From the NCBI GenBank assembly GCA_014529385.2, contig CM043942.1, forward strand, positions 62,577,184-62,641,183: 64,000 nucleotides of DNA, written 5' to 3'. Origin of the DNA: Adiantum capillus-veneris (Eukaryota > Streptophyta > Polypodiopsida > Polypodiales > Pteridaceae). Below the pieces are notes generated by a model, which was not told the DNA's origin, made no database searches, and saw only the letters and a list, made by a program, of their open reading frames with translations. Of the stretch, positions 10,735-21,087 are shown one piece after another. The stretch's first letter is position 1. Each line of letters begins with the position of its first letter. Both the position numbers and the translations under genes were made by a program.

Positions 10735-13112
10735 TGTCTTGGCCTTGTGTGCACCCCACGACATTGAAAAATCTCAAATCCAATTGAAATTTAGGTCTCC
10801 ATGCATTACTTCATCCCCTCTCCCCCTGGCACTGCTAGAGCCAAAGCTGACAGAGTGCATGAAACTTTGAAATCAAGAAAAGTTTGTGCTTTTCTATTGT
10901 CCTGGGGTGCACACAAGCCCAAAAATTGTAAAAATGGGGATGGCCACAAGGGCACGTTGGAGAGGGGGAAAGGGGAACACACCCAGCACACAACACAATG
11001 CCTCACTATAACCTAGGGTATACACAGCGCTCCAATCCACTAGAGTTCACCTTCAAAACTCAACACTATCCGCAAGCAAACCACTGCTTTCACACAACCG
11101 CACGCACATACGCCTTGCAATGCATCAGACAGACTCAATCACTCCGCTCCGCTCAATTCACAGCCTTCCGCACTCACACAACCTCTCTCTATCTCTCTTT
11201 GCACGACAAACCTCGGGGTGGCACACACGCCGACACACACCTGGAAACACACGCACACAAGTAGAGAAGAGAAGGGGGAAGGGGGAATGACGCCTGAAAC
11301 AGAAGGGAACCATCTACTAGCATAGGCAATAGCATGTACAATCAACACCCTGCCGACATGAACCTCGGCAATCAAAACAAAAGCTCCACAAGCTTTGGCA
11401 AGAAAAAACCCTCCTTTGTCCAAAGCCCTCCTTGGCAAAAGACATTGGTCCCCAAAAAAAACCCTTACAAATGAACATAAGCACCCTTTTATAGGGGTGT
11501 GCATAGGAGTCCAAAAAAGAAAAAAATGTGGTGTGATTCCATGTCGTGCACTCCCTTTGGAGTTCCATTTGGAAGTTCTATGCATTGCCAACACTTGGCT
11601 TAATTATTCTTGGAAACTTTTGCATGCTAGACACATTGGCCCTTTGGCCCCTTTCCCTTCACTTTTTTTGCCGGCCGCCCGGATTCCCTTCTCCTTGCAC
11701 TTCATTTGCTTGTCGGCGTCTCCTTGCATGCTACTGTGGGACCTCTCTCTTACACGAGGGGGGAGGCAATAGCGACCTCGCTATTGCTCTCCCGCTCCTT
11801 CTCAAAAATTTGGAGCCGCGGGACCCGCCTCTAGCAAGGCCTGCCACGTCATCACTACATCACCAGCCAGGGCCGCCCACGGGTGCCACCACCATCCAGC
11901 ACCGCCGGCCATTGCCACCAAAATCGCCGCCGGACACCCACAGCAGCGCCATGCACGCGGACGCCATAGCTGCGCCCAAGAGAGCTCCCCTCTCTCTCCT
12001 TCCTTGTGTGCTAATGGAAGCCCACGCCTCAGCCTTTATAGCCTGGCCTCAATGGTCCCGCGCCCGCATGTGGGTTTTAGGCCCCTGCCACGTGGCATTC
12101 CCCTAAGACTTGAGCCCCAAGGGCTCCAAAAACTCATTATTTTCTTCCTTTAACCAAAAAAACTTTGCAATCTGCCTTGACCTGGCCCCCATTTTGTGCT
12201 CCCACCTTCTGTTGCCGAGCCGCAAAGCCCGAGTGAAATCGTGCACTGCCGCCCTGCTCCTCCATGATCCGCACCGTTATTCGACTCCTCTAGGCCCGAT
12301 ATCCAATGCGACCAAAACACGATAAAACCATTTGCAATTAACTTCGGGCAAAGACAACCAATCTTCCGACTTCCATATCTTTCTGCTTCGGATTCCGTTT
12401 GGCATGCAGTCACTTCCTGCTAGCTCCATATGGTGTACACTCTACTCTAGAACTTTGTCGAGGCTCAGAAGATTCCAGATGGCGCGTACTCCAATGTGGC
12501 AAAGTGGGATCAGACCCGACCCCCAAAAAAACTTCAGCTGACCATAGCTTGCAATCCAGAGCTCCGATCCACAATCCGAAAAGACGGGTAGGCTCTATGA
12601 GTTGAGCTCTACACATCTATACCTCAAGTTCCACTTGGATCACCTGTCACCAGCTGCCCTATCCGGCAAGAATCTGCAAAGCATCAAAACTTCAACCTTC
12701 AATAACTTGGGCTCCGTAGCTCGGTTTGATGAGTCGTCCGGACCGGCTCCTTCAGCACTTCAAGCTCTTCATTTCTGGACCCAAAAGCTGCACTCTACAT
12801 CTCCTTCACCTACTACCCCAATTAGCACATTATGGAGCATTTCTTGGCCTATAAGCCGCATCATGCATACACTCCCGCTGCTACCTGTTATCCCATGAAC
12901 TTCCTAGCTGCTCCATTCCTTTGCCATGCTTCTACTTGCCTATAACACCTGTCCATGCCATCTTCTAGAGCCGACATACTTTGGCTGCACCAACGTAGAA
13001 CAACTAAACAGGGCTTGTTTGGCTGTTTTGTGCACTCTTGTGGCCACCCCTCTTTTTTCATTTTTTGAGCTTGTGTGCACCCCAAGACATTTGGAAAGCA
13101 CAAACATTGACA
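10735..13112. repeat. Three dispersed copies of a ~80-bp repeat (10735-10800 +, 10870-10955 -, 13030-13112 +)
   Basis: All carry the core CTTGTGTGCACCCCA followed by an AAGCACAAAC-like stretch. The second copy is inverted relative to the other two, and the second and third also share CTTGTGGCCA...CATTTTT. The pattern suggests remnants of one element family rather than a tandem array. Confidence 0.6.
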
Positions 13113-13879
13113 CTTGTTGGGCAATCTCATGGGCCTCCCATGTGTTCTTTGCATCATCACAACAATCGACATGTTTTCATCATGGCAGTCAATGGAATTG
13201 AGAAGTGCCTCCACACTTTCGATTGCCTCATGGGACTTTTGCAATGGCTTCATTGTGAAAGCATAGTCAATGTGGAGCTTTAGATAGTACAAAAAAAAGT
13301 ACATTAGATATAGAAAATAGAAAGATTTATTTTCAAGCCTTGTTCTTTAGTGCATGATCTGGGGCATTGAGCATGGGGCATCTCAAAATAAACGCATTTC
13401 ATTCCTTGCTTTCATCTTTGACACTGAAATTTTCCAATGCTTCATCTCCATCCTCTTGCCATGGAAGCATTGAACCACCCTCTGCAGAGTTCTTTTGTGC
13501 TTTTTTTTTGTTAGGTTTGTATCTCCAAGTGCAAATGGACAAGGATAGAGTGAAGAAGCCCCTTATTTGCAGCCAAGAGAACACTTTATGGTCTTTAAGT
13601 CCCCGCCCAGTTGCCACTCCACATCAAAGCTACCAAAACCCTCAACCTCCAAGTTCTCACCTGCAAGTTAGGAGTGTATTACTTGTATAATCCATGGAGT
13701 TCTCTCAAAAATCCATGATAGTACTCCATTGGTCTTTTTGGACACCTCAATAGCACCCAGCCACCAAATGTCTTTCTCTAATTGCACGTTGATGGGGTGG
13801 GAGATGGTTCAATTGAATCCCTTTGCTTGGTTTGCAACACGGCTTCATTCATTAGAGTGACACTTAATCTATCTAGCCT

Positions 13880-14640
13880 TTAACCTTTCACTATTTGACA
13901 CTCATTGAATTTCAACACAAAAATGAACTTTGTGCCAAGCACTGGAAAACAAGTAGAGGCAAGACCTTCGACTTCAAAGTCTATGGTAAGAAGAACACAA
14001 CCAAAAGTTAAAAAGTATATTGTGTCACCTTCTTGAGGTAACTCGTAGAATCTAAGCATAGCTTGTTGAAGCCTCTTGAGGTCCACAAAATATTGTTCCA
14101 CATTGTGTGAGTGAAGTCATTCTCCAAAGATCTTATGGATTTTTGCCTACATTTTTCCCTTGCCTTTGATGTGCATGAAGCATAAAGTGAATCTGGCATT
14201 GTGTCCTCAATGTGTAGGTATGCTCCAATGCAAGAGAACACATCTTTGTTAGTGGCCTTCTTTGCAAGGTTGACCTTGTGCGAAATGGGAAACAGATTCT
14301 CCACGATGACATGCTCCTGCAGGGCATCCTTTAGGAGTTCAAAAATAACCTTGTAGGCTTTGGTGTTGATCTTAGCCTCATCAAAAGCACGTTGGATGTA
14401 ATCTTCACTAACCACATTTGCCAATTTGTGCATAATCTCCATGGTGTCTTTATCCCTAATGTACTTCTCTCCAGGTGAATATAAGATAGAAATCACATTG
14501 TGGGTATTGAGACAAGCAGTGAGAAGGTTGGCTCAATCATCTTGGCTTGTTCCACCACATGCCTCTTGAATAAAGTTTTTGGCAGCCAGCAAGATAAATA
14601 TTAGTGAATAGTATGAAGTAGAAATGTCCCCTGCAAGTAC
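13880..14640 (-). pseudogene. Unrecognised degraded ORF (second of a pair)
   Basis: I do not recognise the family. One minus-strand frame runs from about 14640 to 14008, broken by a single TGA near 14531. It reads VIYYVLAGDISTSYYSLIF, then ILYSPGEKYIRDKDTMEIMH and VIVENLFPISHKVNLAKKAT. A second frame, 14101-13880, continues after a frameshift (YFVDLKRLQQAMLRFYELPQ). The composition is protein-like and helical, with no membrane segment. It lies directly downstream of the coiled-coil frame at 14670-15260. The two may once have formed one gene, possibly a retroelement gag-like protein, but that is inference only. Confidence 0.35.
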
Positions 14641-14669
14641 ATAATAAATCACCTTGTGACTGTCACTTG

Positions 14670-15260
14670 TCATTTGCGTGCTCCATTCGTATGTGCAAGA
14701 GTTTCAATGGATGAAAATGCGCGCTTGCGTTCTCTTGCACCAAGGTGTGTTTCTTTCAAATGTGTGATGGTGTTTCCAAGCTTCATAAGGTGGGCACCTT
14801 TTTCCAACGTTTGTTGTTGGAGATTTGTAACCTCCCTCTCCAAGGAGGAAATATTATCTTGGAATGGCAATGCCTTGAGTTGAAGAGCTTGAAATTGGTG
14901 GTGCATCCATGAATGCAATGAAGCACCTACACCCATAGACAACCACTGGCAATAGCCTAACAAGCATGTTTCTCTCCTCCCAAGATATTGAAGAAACATA
15001 AAAAGGCTATCAAATGATGGATGAAAGCGGCTTATAGGATCATAAGGAAACAAATGGCTATCCACCCAAATATTGACATTCATCTCACCAACATCCCAAC
15101 ATTCTTGTGATGACCTTTGCTCACCCTCACGTGCGGCCTTTGGTGAAAACTTTTTGGGGAAGCAAATATGTACACTTTTTGTGAGCGGAGTACATGGTGG
15201 TAAAGGTACACAATTTGTGATATCCATGAGCACCATGGCAGCTAATGTGTGAGGAAGCAA
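14670..15260 (-). pseudogene. Unrecognised ORF with C-terminal coiled coil
   Basis: A 196-residue frame. The N-terminal ~60 residues are basic and proline-containing. The middle is aromatic-rich (SRFHPSFDSLFMFLQYLGRR near residues 78-97). From about residue 130 a heptad-like region (FQDNISSLEREVTNLQQQTL) predicts a coiled coil. The frame ends in a stop, and coding-like sequence continues in another frame below it (13880-14640), so a frameshift is likely. No conserved domain is recognised. It could belong to a transposon ORF or be a decayed host gene. Confidence 0.35.
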
Positions 15261-15263
15261 TGG

Positions 15264-15400
15264 ATGAAAAGAGAGAGGGAGGGAGAGGAGGAGGAGGAGG
15301 AGAGAAGGGGATAGGGAAGGAGGAGGAGAGAAGGGGACAAGGAGGGAGAGGAGTGAGTGAGAGGACGGAGAGGAGGAGAGAGCAAAGGTCTTTTTTTTGG
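15264..15400 (+). repeat. GGA/GGAGA-rich purine tract
   Basis: Long low-complexity purine strand (GGAGGAGGAGG, GGGAGAGGAG and similar). Open frames across it are RGGRGE-type artefacts. Confidence 0.85.
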
Positions 15401-15792
15401 AGGGGGAAAATATTTTTGAAAAAGTGGACTTTCAGTGCTTGTAGGTGAAAAATAAGGTCAAAAAATGGTTTTTTTAGTATGCATATATGTTGGGAGGGGG
15501 TTTTAAGTCATGTATGACCTTAGTTATGCACGTTTTTGCTGATGTGGCCACACTCCTTTACTCCATTCACTTTCAAAAAGCTAGAGAGAGAAAGGGACCT
15601 CTTAGGTCCACATCCTAATGGTGCCTTAAAAAAAGGTTAGAAAAGCCTATTCAAAACTAGATTCTTGAATGCCCTTGTCCCCTTAACCCTACATAACATT
15701 AGCCTTAATCCCTAAAAATTAGAATTCCTTACAAGGCCCATACAAACTCCATATTTCTAATGGAAAGTTGTGAAAGATTCAATAAGATTGAA

Positions 15793-15930
15793 GAAAGTTC
15801 TAGAAGGTTCTAAAAGATTCTACAAGCATCTACTAGATTCTAGAAGGTTCTAAAACAGGAGAATATAGAAGTTCCTAGATAATTCTAGAAGTCTGAAGAA
15901 GAATCTAGAAGTTCCTAGAAAGTTCTAGAA
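15793..15930. promoter_or_regulatory. Cluster of perfect heat-shock-element motifs
   Basis: The HSF site is alternating GAA and TTC separated by two bases. Seen here: GAAAGTTCTAGAAGGTTC at 15793-15810 (four perfect units), TTCTAGAAGGTTC at 15838-15850 (three units), TTCTAGAA at 15883-15890 (two) and GAAAGTTCTAGAA at 15918-15930 (three). The cluster lies ~120-260 bp upstream of a TATA box. In plants such arrays bind heat-shock factors. Binding here is inferred. Confidence 0.6.
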
Positions 15931-16052
15931 GCTTGAGGAAGGACCTAGAAGATTCTTAACCCTCCTTAAACTTGAGAAAGAACCTAGAAACTTCTTAACC
16001 TCCTTTAGCTTGAGGAAGCACCTAGAAGCTTCTTAACCTCATCAAACTCTAT

Positions 16053-16060
16053 TATAAATA
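16053..16060 (+). promoter_or_regulatory. TATA box
   Basis: TATAAATA followed by AGAGG, with a short self-complementary stretch GGGGCTACAAGCCCC starting 10 bp further on (16069-16083). It is well placed downstream of the heat-shock elements. Confidence 0.55.
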
Positions 16061-16437
16061 GAGGTCTGGGGCTACAAGCCCCTCAGTCTTGTGAACACTA
16101 GTTGTGAGACTCGTGTGAGGTACATCCTCTTTGACTTCTTGTCTTGTTATCAAGTCTTGTTCTTTAATGAGTCTTCCAACACCTGTTGTGAGGCTCCTGC
16201 ATTAAGGTACGTCTTCTTCCAATTCTTGTCTTGTTTTCGGATCTTGTTCTTGTAACCAAGTCTTGTATCAAGTTTTCTTAATCAAGTATCAAGTCTTGTA
16301 TCAAGGTTTCTCAATCAAGTATTAAGTATTGTAATCAAGCCTCAAGGTCTTGTTAATTGTGTTCCTCCTCTTGCTCTCTTCTATCTTGAGACGTGCTCGT
16401 AACACTATCTCCTTGTATCTCCGATACATTTTAGCTT

Positions 16438-17080
16438 ACATGTTTATCATGGGAAACTATGATTTTGAGTACTTTGCAAAGTGACAAGCCTCACAAACTT
16501 TTTGTATTTCAACCATCTTACAAACTACAAAACCTATTACAAGCTCCTCACTTTGCATAGTCTTTAGCCTTTGTACCTTTGCATGTCCAATACACTTATG
16601 CCAAATGCTAATATTTGCAACAACTCTTGAACCTTGTGCAAACATGGGAGCTTTCATCTCTTGTACATCTACATCAAGAGTGAACATCCTACCCACCTTT
16701 TTGCCTTGTGCAATGTACCTTCCATTCTTCTTGTCTTCCTCTACATAGAGGCCATTAGAATTGAACCTAACATCAAACCTTGCTCAACCATTTTCACAAC
16801 AGACAACAAGTTCTTTGTAATGTTGGGCACATGCAATACATCATTCAAATACTTTTCTTTTCCATCTATCAATGACATTGGCACATTCCTTGTATGCATA
16901 ACAGGATGTGTTGCATCATCCTTAATCTCAACATAACCAAGACTATACAAGGTTTCCATGTCCAAAAACCATTCACCATGGCTAGTCATGTGATTTGATG
17001 CACCTAAATTTGCATACCATACATTATGACCACATTTAGATACATTTGTAGACATAGTGTTCACCATATACTACATAACA
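16438..17080 (-). pseudogene. Copia protease and GAG-pre-integrase fragment (Copia-D)
   Basis: 17067-16741 gives the copia protease: WYANLGASNHMTSHGEWF, where DSGAS is expected, so the catalytic Asp is replaced and the enzyme would be dead. It continues with VLHVPNITKNLLSVVKMVEQ. After a frame break, 16696-16457 gives the pre-integrase domain, IWHKCIGHAKVQRLKTMQSE, and VCEACHFAKYSKS, the His/Cys region before integrase. The remaining pol is absent, because sequence to the left is the LTR-like block. Gag of what looks like the same element lies at 19510-20330, beyond an insertion. Confidence 0.7.
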
Positions 17081-17300
17081 AAAAAATATCTCTAGCTCAT
17101 CTACACCTCCAATAGTACTTACAAATTTGTTTTGTTGGCTTCTTTGTGGACAATTGCACTCGAGTTAGTGGGGGGATGGGAATCGAGGGAGGTTTTGGAG
17201 AAAGAGCCTTGGAGGGAGCTTTTTCTAGATTTTTTTCTCAGCTAAGAAAAAATAAAAAAAGCTCGCTTCAAATTTTGGAGCAAGATTTTTTTCTTAAACC

Positions 17301-17396
17301 CTCAATCTCTCTATCTATCTATCTATCTATCTCCCTATCTCGCTCTCTCTGTCCCTCCCCCCCCCCCCCCCCCCCCTCTCTCTCTCTCCCTCCCTC

Positions 17397-17450
<54 letters not shown>
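17301..17450. repeat. Compound microsatellite (TATC)n-(C)20-(CT)n-(GT)n
   Basis: CTAT repeats at ~17305-17335, a C run at 17357-17376, CT repeats, then GT from 17401 to ~17449. Confidence 0.95.
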
Positions 17451-17452
<2 letters not shown>

Positions 17453-17493
17453 AGAAATAAATCAAGGTCTAATGTATTTTAACCGGGTGAAAT

Positions 17494-17643
17494 TGTAAAA
17501 TCTTGGTTAGGTTTTGAACTTGGCTTTAAGAAAATCAAAAAATTTAAACAATTTTTAGTGTAATTATAAAAAAATCCCGGTTAAGTTTTCAAATTGCCTT
17601 TAAGAAAACCAAAAAATTTACACAAATTTAAGTGTAATTACTG
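17494..17643 (+). repeat. ~76-bp tandem duplication
   Basis: Two diverged units, each holding GGTTA.GTTTT, CTTTAAGAAAA.C, AAAAAATTTA and a terminal AGTGTAATTA. Confidence 0.7.
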
Positions 17644-17885
17644 GCGAAAGCTTCAAAATTTGACCTAGAAACTGAGAGAATTTCAAGTTTGCCCTTATTT
17701 TTACCGATTAGGGAAAATGTATTTTTCTAGCGCTACTCCTCTCTCTCTCTCTCTCTAGAAAACATCTAAAGTTGGCCTTTTATAAACAAAAACAACGCTA
17801 AAGAAGTCATGTGCAAATGGGGACATACAAGCATGTATTACAATTTGAGGGTGGCTATTACACTGGGATGAGGTCCTAGTCCTGG

Positions 17886-18238
17886 TCAACTAACATCACG
17901 ATAACAAGGGGTGATAGAGCTACAGCCTCTAGTATGGGTTTGCCGATCCGAAACCAGGGCAACCATAGTAGGACCCTGCCTATGAACAAGGCACGCGGAC
18001 CGACACGATCTCACAAAAGGTTGTCATAGCTGATGTAACGGGTGCCTAGAGTGGCTACCAACATTCTTCTTCTCATCCCCTCCTCATTCATTAATCCTCC
18101 CATCCCACTTTGCCCACTCATCACGTCATAGTAGCCTTCCGCGCTTGAGGGGGCTGCCCTGTCGCCTGCACAAAGAGCAGCTGCTATGGCCAGCAAAAAC
18201 AAGAGAGAGACCCACTGCTTGCTCCCCATCATCCCCAT
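17886..18238 (-). pseudogene. RALF (rapid alkalinisation factor) peptide pseudogene
   Basis: RALFs are secreted plant cysteine-rich peptides that bind FERONIA-type receptor kinases. From the ATG at 18238 (or 18229) the frame gives a signal peptide (SKQWVSLLFLLAIAAALCAG), a propeptide, the subtilase-type site RRRML, and the mature start RYISYDNL, then a stop. The rest of the mature peptide is present in shifted frames: VPCS-stop-AGSYYGC, GFGSANPY, then RGCSSITPCYRD. The YISY motif, the four Cys, the SYY box, ANPY and RGC are all recognisable. At least two frameshifts and in-frame stops break it. It is intronless, as RALF genes usually are, and lies within a candidate transposon. Confidence 0.8.
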
Positions 18239-18252
18239 AGCATGCTCTTGAG

Positions 18253-18343
<91 letters not shown>

Positions 18344-18462
18344 TGCTCTTGTTCTGCAACAAGTGAGCGCTAGACCCACTGCTTGCTCCCCATCATCCCC
18401 ACAGCATGATCTTGAGATTCTCTCTCTCTCTCACATGCTCATGTTCTGTAAGTGAGCGCTAA
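18210..18462. repeat. Direct duplication around the RALF start, with expanded (CT)n
   Basis: CCCACTGCTTGCTCCCCATC occurs at 18211 and 18375, each followed by a CATGxTCTTGAGA stretch, a CT run and ACATGCTC.TGTTCTG. The first copy holds a CT run of ~85 bp (18254-18340), the second a short one. The first copy covers the RALF signal-peptide start. Confidence 0.8.
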
Positions 18463-18466
18463 CATG

Positions 18467-18468
<2 letters not shown>

Positions 18469-18557
<89 letters not shown>
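18469..18557. repeat. (GT)n-(GA)n compound microsatellite
   Basis: GT from ~18469 to 18518, then GA to ~18557. It abuts the N-terminal end of the RPS23 pseudogene. Confidence 0.95.
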
Positions 18558-18561
<4 letters not shown>

Positions 18562-18563
<2 letters not shown>

Positions 18564-18975
18564 GCGCAAGCTCAAGAACCACCACAGAGCCCAATTGTGG
18601 ACAGACAAGGCTTACAAACAGAGAAACCTTGGCAATGAATGGAAGCCATTTGCAGGCTCTTCTCATGCAAAAGGGATTGTGCTTGAGAAAATTGTTATAG
18701 AGACCAAACAACCCAACTCTACTATTCAAAAGTGTGCCCGAGTACAATTGATAAAAAGTCTTAAGAAAATCGTTGCATTTGACCCCAATGATAGATGTCT
18801 CAACTATATTAAAGAGAATGATGAAGTTCTGATTGCTAGGTTTGGAAGAAAAGGACATGTTGTGGGTGATATTCTCGGGGTTAGGTTTAAAGTTGTGAAA
18901 GTGTCAGGCATATCATTGCTTGATCTCTTCAAGGAGAAGAAAGAGAAGCCCAAGTCTTGGTTTTGTGAAGGCTAG
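18562..18975 (+). pseudogene. RPS23: Ribosomal protein S23 (uS12) processed pseudogene
   Basis: RPS23 is the small-subunit decoding-centre protein. A 137-residue open frame with no intron starts at [19 protein letters not shown], matching the protein from about residue 10. The first residues are lost into a (GA)n run. It continues through [62 protein letters not shown] and [20 protein letters not shown]. Near-invariant residues are changed (AIRK to TIQK, VPNDG to DPNDR, GFGRKG to RFGRKG, DIPG to DILG), and the stop is displaced to give an extra WFCEG tail. Likely a reverse-transcribed or transposon-captured copy with relaxed constraint. Confidence 0.85.
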
Positions 18976-19106
18976 GAGTGAGATTGGATAAGGTTTTGGT
19001 TTTTGTTAAGGTGTATTTTGGTGAGAGTTTTTTGCAAAAACATTTCAAGATGATCCTGTTTCCGATGAACTTCCTAGAACTTTTTTGGAAATATAGTTGT
19101 TAAATT

Positions 19107-19107
<1 letters not shown>

Positions 19108-19181
<74 letters not shown>

Positions 19182-19341
19182 AGGGAGAAACAATCATGAC
19201 GCATTGATGTTCTTGACTGGTCCCCCAAGTTGGCCATATCTAAGAAGCCAGCAAAGGTTTCTACACACTTGAATAAAACTCAGATGAATGCAATGACAAT
19301 TGAAATTGCTTAGTAGGTAGAGAGCAGGGAAGGAAGGGACT

Positions 19342-19377
<36 letters not shown>
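19108..19377. repeat. Two (GA)n microsatellites
   Basis: GA runs at ~19110-19174 (ending in GGGAGGGAGG) and ~19343-19377, separated by unique sequence. The first starts ~135 bp after the RPS23 pseudogene stop. Confidence 0.95.
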
Positions 19378-19379
<2 letters not shown>

Positions 19380-19509
19380 CTCACTCCGAAAAGCTCGCTC
19401 CAAAAAATTGATTTTGGAGCGAAGTGATTTTTTTTTCTTTTTTGCTCAACTCTGAAAAGAGCTCCCTCAATACCTCAACTCGGTGGGGCTTGATTTTCCA
19501 ACATCCCCT

Positions 19510-20330
19510 TCCATTAATCTATGCATTATTTTTGCAAAATCTTCCACCACCTTTGTGAAACCCATACCTCATAAGTTTCCTCTACCATCTATATTCTACC
19601 CTTGATTGTCAAATATGCATTGATTGCCCTAATTTTAATTTTTAGACATAGACACCTCCTTGGCATGCACCATGTCCTCTACCTCTTACATTTTATTGTT
19701 GTAGAATACCTTTTCATAATTACTTGCGCTTTGTGTCGATGAATCTTCAATAATGTTCTTCTTTGCTATAATCAACAATGGACAAGATCCTGAAAACTCA
19801 AAATAGAGGTCTTGAACTACTTGTACAGTGGCCCTAAACTATGTATGCATGCTTTCACCTTGTCATCATCATCAATAGAAATGTTAATCGACACAAAGGC
19901 TTCACATATGTCCTTTATCTTTGAGACATAATCATTCCCTGACATGCCCATCTGCTTCATAGTGGTGAGTTATGTCATCAATTATAGTTCCCCTGCCTTA
20001 TTGTTGGTCACATCTAGTGATACCAAATCATTGCATGCCTCCTTAGGAGAGTTGACATCCTATATATGCACAATCATGGTATTTTTCACACTGATAAAAA
20101 ACCATTACATAACCTTATGTGCTCTCCTATTCCAATCCTTAAACACCTTCACTTCGTTGAGAAGTAGTGTTCCCCTTGGGCAACACTGGTGCGTCTTCAT
20201 ATTCACCTTTAGTGTACTCTTAATAACCTCCACCCATTAAGAAATTGGTCATTCTAAACTTTGAAGCATTGAAGTTCTTCTTGTTCAACTTCTCACTAAC
20301 AATACCATTGATGTTATCATTGTTAGATAT
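19510..20330 (-). pseudogene. Copia gag fragment (Copia-D)
   Basis: Reading the minus strand across several frames gives IVSEKLNKKNFNASKFRMTN near 20310-20250, then GEYEDAPVLP near 20195-20185, then MKQMGMSGNDYVSKIKDICE near 19960-19905 and DDDKVKACIHSLGPLY near 19865-19825. These are the conserved parts of a UBN2-type copia capsid. Many stops occur. It is probably the 5' portion of the element whose protease lies at 16741-17067, since order and strand agree and the intervening block is an insertion. Confidence 0.6.
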
Positions 20331-20689
20331 ATTTGCAAAAAATCAAAATTCTCCACAAAATTTGCAATGGAGCAAAAATATTGTAACCACAATATGCACA
20401 CATATACCCCATTAAACAACACTAGTATATGATAGTTATGAAAATTGCAACATCAACTAAGCTTCTTGCTATATCAAAATACAAGATTTGCAAAATCTCA
20501 CACCTTTGTTTTCTTGCACATGAACACACTTTAATTCCAGAATGGATGCCAAAATGCACCCAAAAATGCCATCTTGTTGCAAAAATTTAGTCCTAAAGAG
20601 TGTACAAAATTTCTAGCCGTATGATGTCCCATAGAAATTGTCAAACTCAAAGATCGTTGTTGACGCCTCTCAAAAATCTCAGGGGTGAG

Positions 20690-21070
20690 GTTAGTACCAG
20701 CATACGAGGGAGTCGAGTGGAGAAACTCTTACCCTCAACCACTTTTTAACTACTTTTGCTTGTTGCTTACATAGATCCTCAAACACAACCAGGCTTCGAT
20801 ATCGAGATGGAGAAGGAGAGATCTTGAGCTCTTGCAAAAGCACACATGCACACAACCAAGAGAGAACACCATGGAGGTGGAGACACAAGGCTACATCTTC
20901 TTCTTCTTCTTTTTCTTCTTCACAGTACTTGAAATGATAAGTTCCAGGAAACATAAGTGGAAAATAAAACATAATAAGAACTATTATGTACAACCGTCAA
21001 TGAATAAATTTGTTGAGATGAGCTAAAGTATTAAAGATTACCTAGAGTGCAACAATGATAGTGGGACATT
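20690..21070 (-). repeat. Copia LTR fragment shared with 27500-27690
   Basis: GAGAAGGAGA..CTTGAGCT, the ACACAACCAAGAGAG core, a CTTCTTCTTCTTT run and TATGTACAA..GTCAATG occur in the same order and spacing at ~20810-21005 and ~27495-27685. The latter copy is next to a copia polypurine tract, so this is most likely LTR sequence. The LINE at 21088 is inserted at its right edge. Confidence 0.5.
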
Positions 21071-21087
21071 AAAATCACTCTAGCTAT
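21071..21087. repeat. Left target-site duplication of the 5'-inverted LINE
   Basis: AAAATCACTCTAGCTAT, repeated exactly at 23273-23289 directly after the LINE A-rich tail. Confidence 0.85.

Larger units (their letters stand above)
9640..13690. other. No gene recognised; GC-richer intergenic block with repeats
   Basis: Proline/serine/histidine-rich frames here (for example 11139-11594 on minus and 11546-12106 on plus) have no recognisable domain and overlap each other on both strands. They look like composition artefacts. The block contains a C29 run at 10690-10718 and the dispersed repeat listed separately. Confidence 0.5.
15500..16437 (+). repeat. LTR-like promoter block (candidate solo LTR)
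   Basis: The block sits against the copia fragment that starts at about 16438 and has no coding signal. It contains a cluster of TTCTAGAA elements, three ~39-bp imperfect repeats ending CTTCTTAACC (15931-16047), a TATA box (16053-16060), then a likely transcribed leader with repeated ATCAAGTCTTGT units (16257-16350). It ends ...AGCTTACA near 16440. This order (upstream elements, TATA, leader) is that of an LTR. The left end and a target duplication could not be placed, so it may instead be another promoter-bearing repeat. Confidence 0.45.
17172..19508. mobile_element. Candidate TIR element carrying host-gene fragments, inserted in Copia-D
   Basis: The left end (17172 on) and the reverse complement of the right end (from 19508 inward) share a layout: GGGGATG, then GAGGGAGCT near 17212, then an A-rich stretch, then GCTCGCTTCAAA...TTTTGGAGC, a small hairpin. 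Identity is imperfect and was judged by eye. The block separates copia gag (19510-20330) from copia protease (16741-17067) on the same strand, so it behaves as an insertion. Inside are a RALF pseudogene and an RPS23 pseudogene but no transposase. I found no target duplication, so a Mutator-type (Pack-MULE-like) assignment is only a hypothesis. Confidence 0.35.

Noticed and set aside
11139-12106. Overlapping 151- and 186-residue frames on opposite strands
   Set aside because: GC-rich composition, no domain, both strands open. Treated as non-coding.
18011-18379. Apparent 122-residue protein with an RE-repeat N-terminus
   Set aside because: The RE repeat is a (CT)n artefact upstream of the RALF signal peptide. 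The real start is at 18229-18238.
18562-18975. Functional RPS23 gene
   Set aside because: The start is lost in a GA run, near-invariant residues are changed and the C-terminus is altered. The copy is intronless and sits in a transposon-like block.
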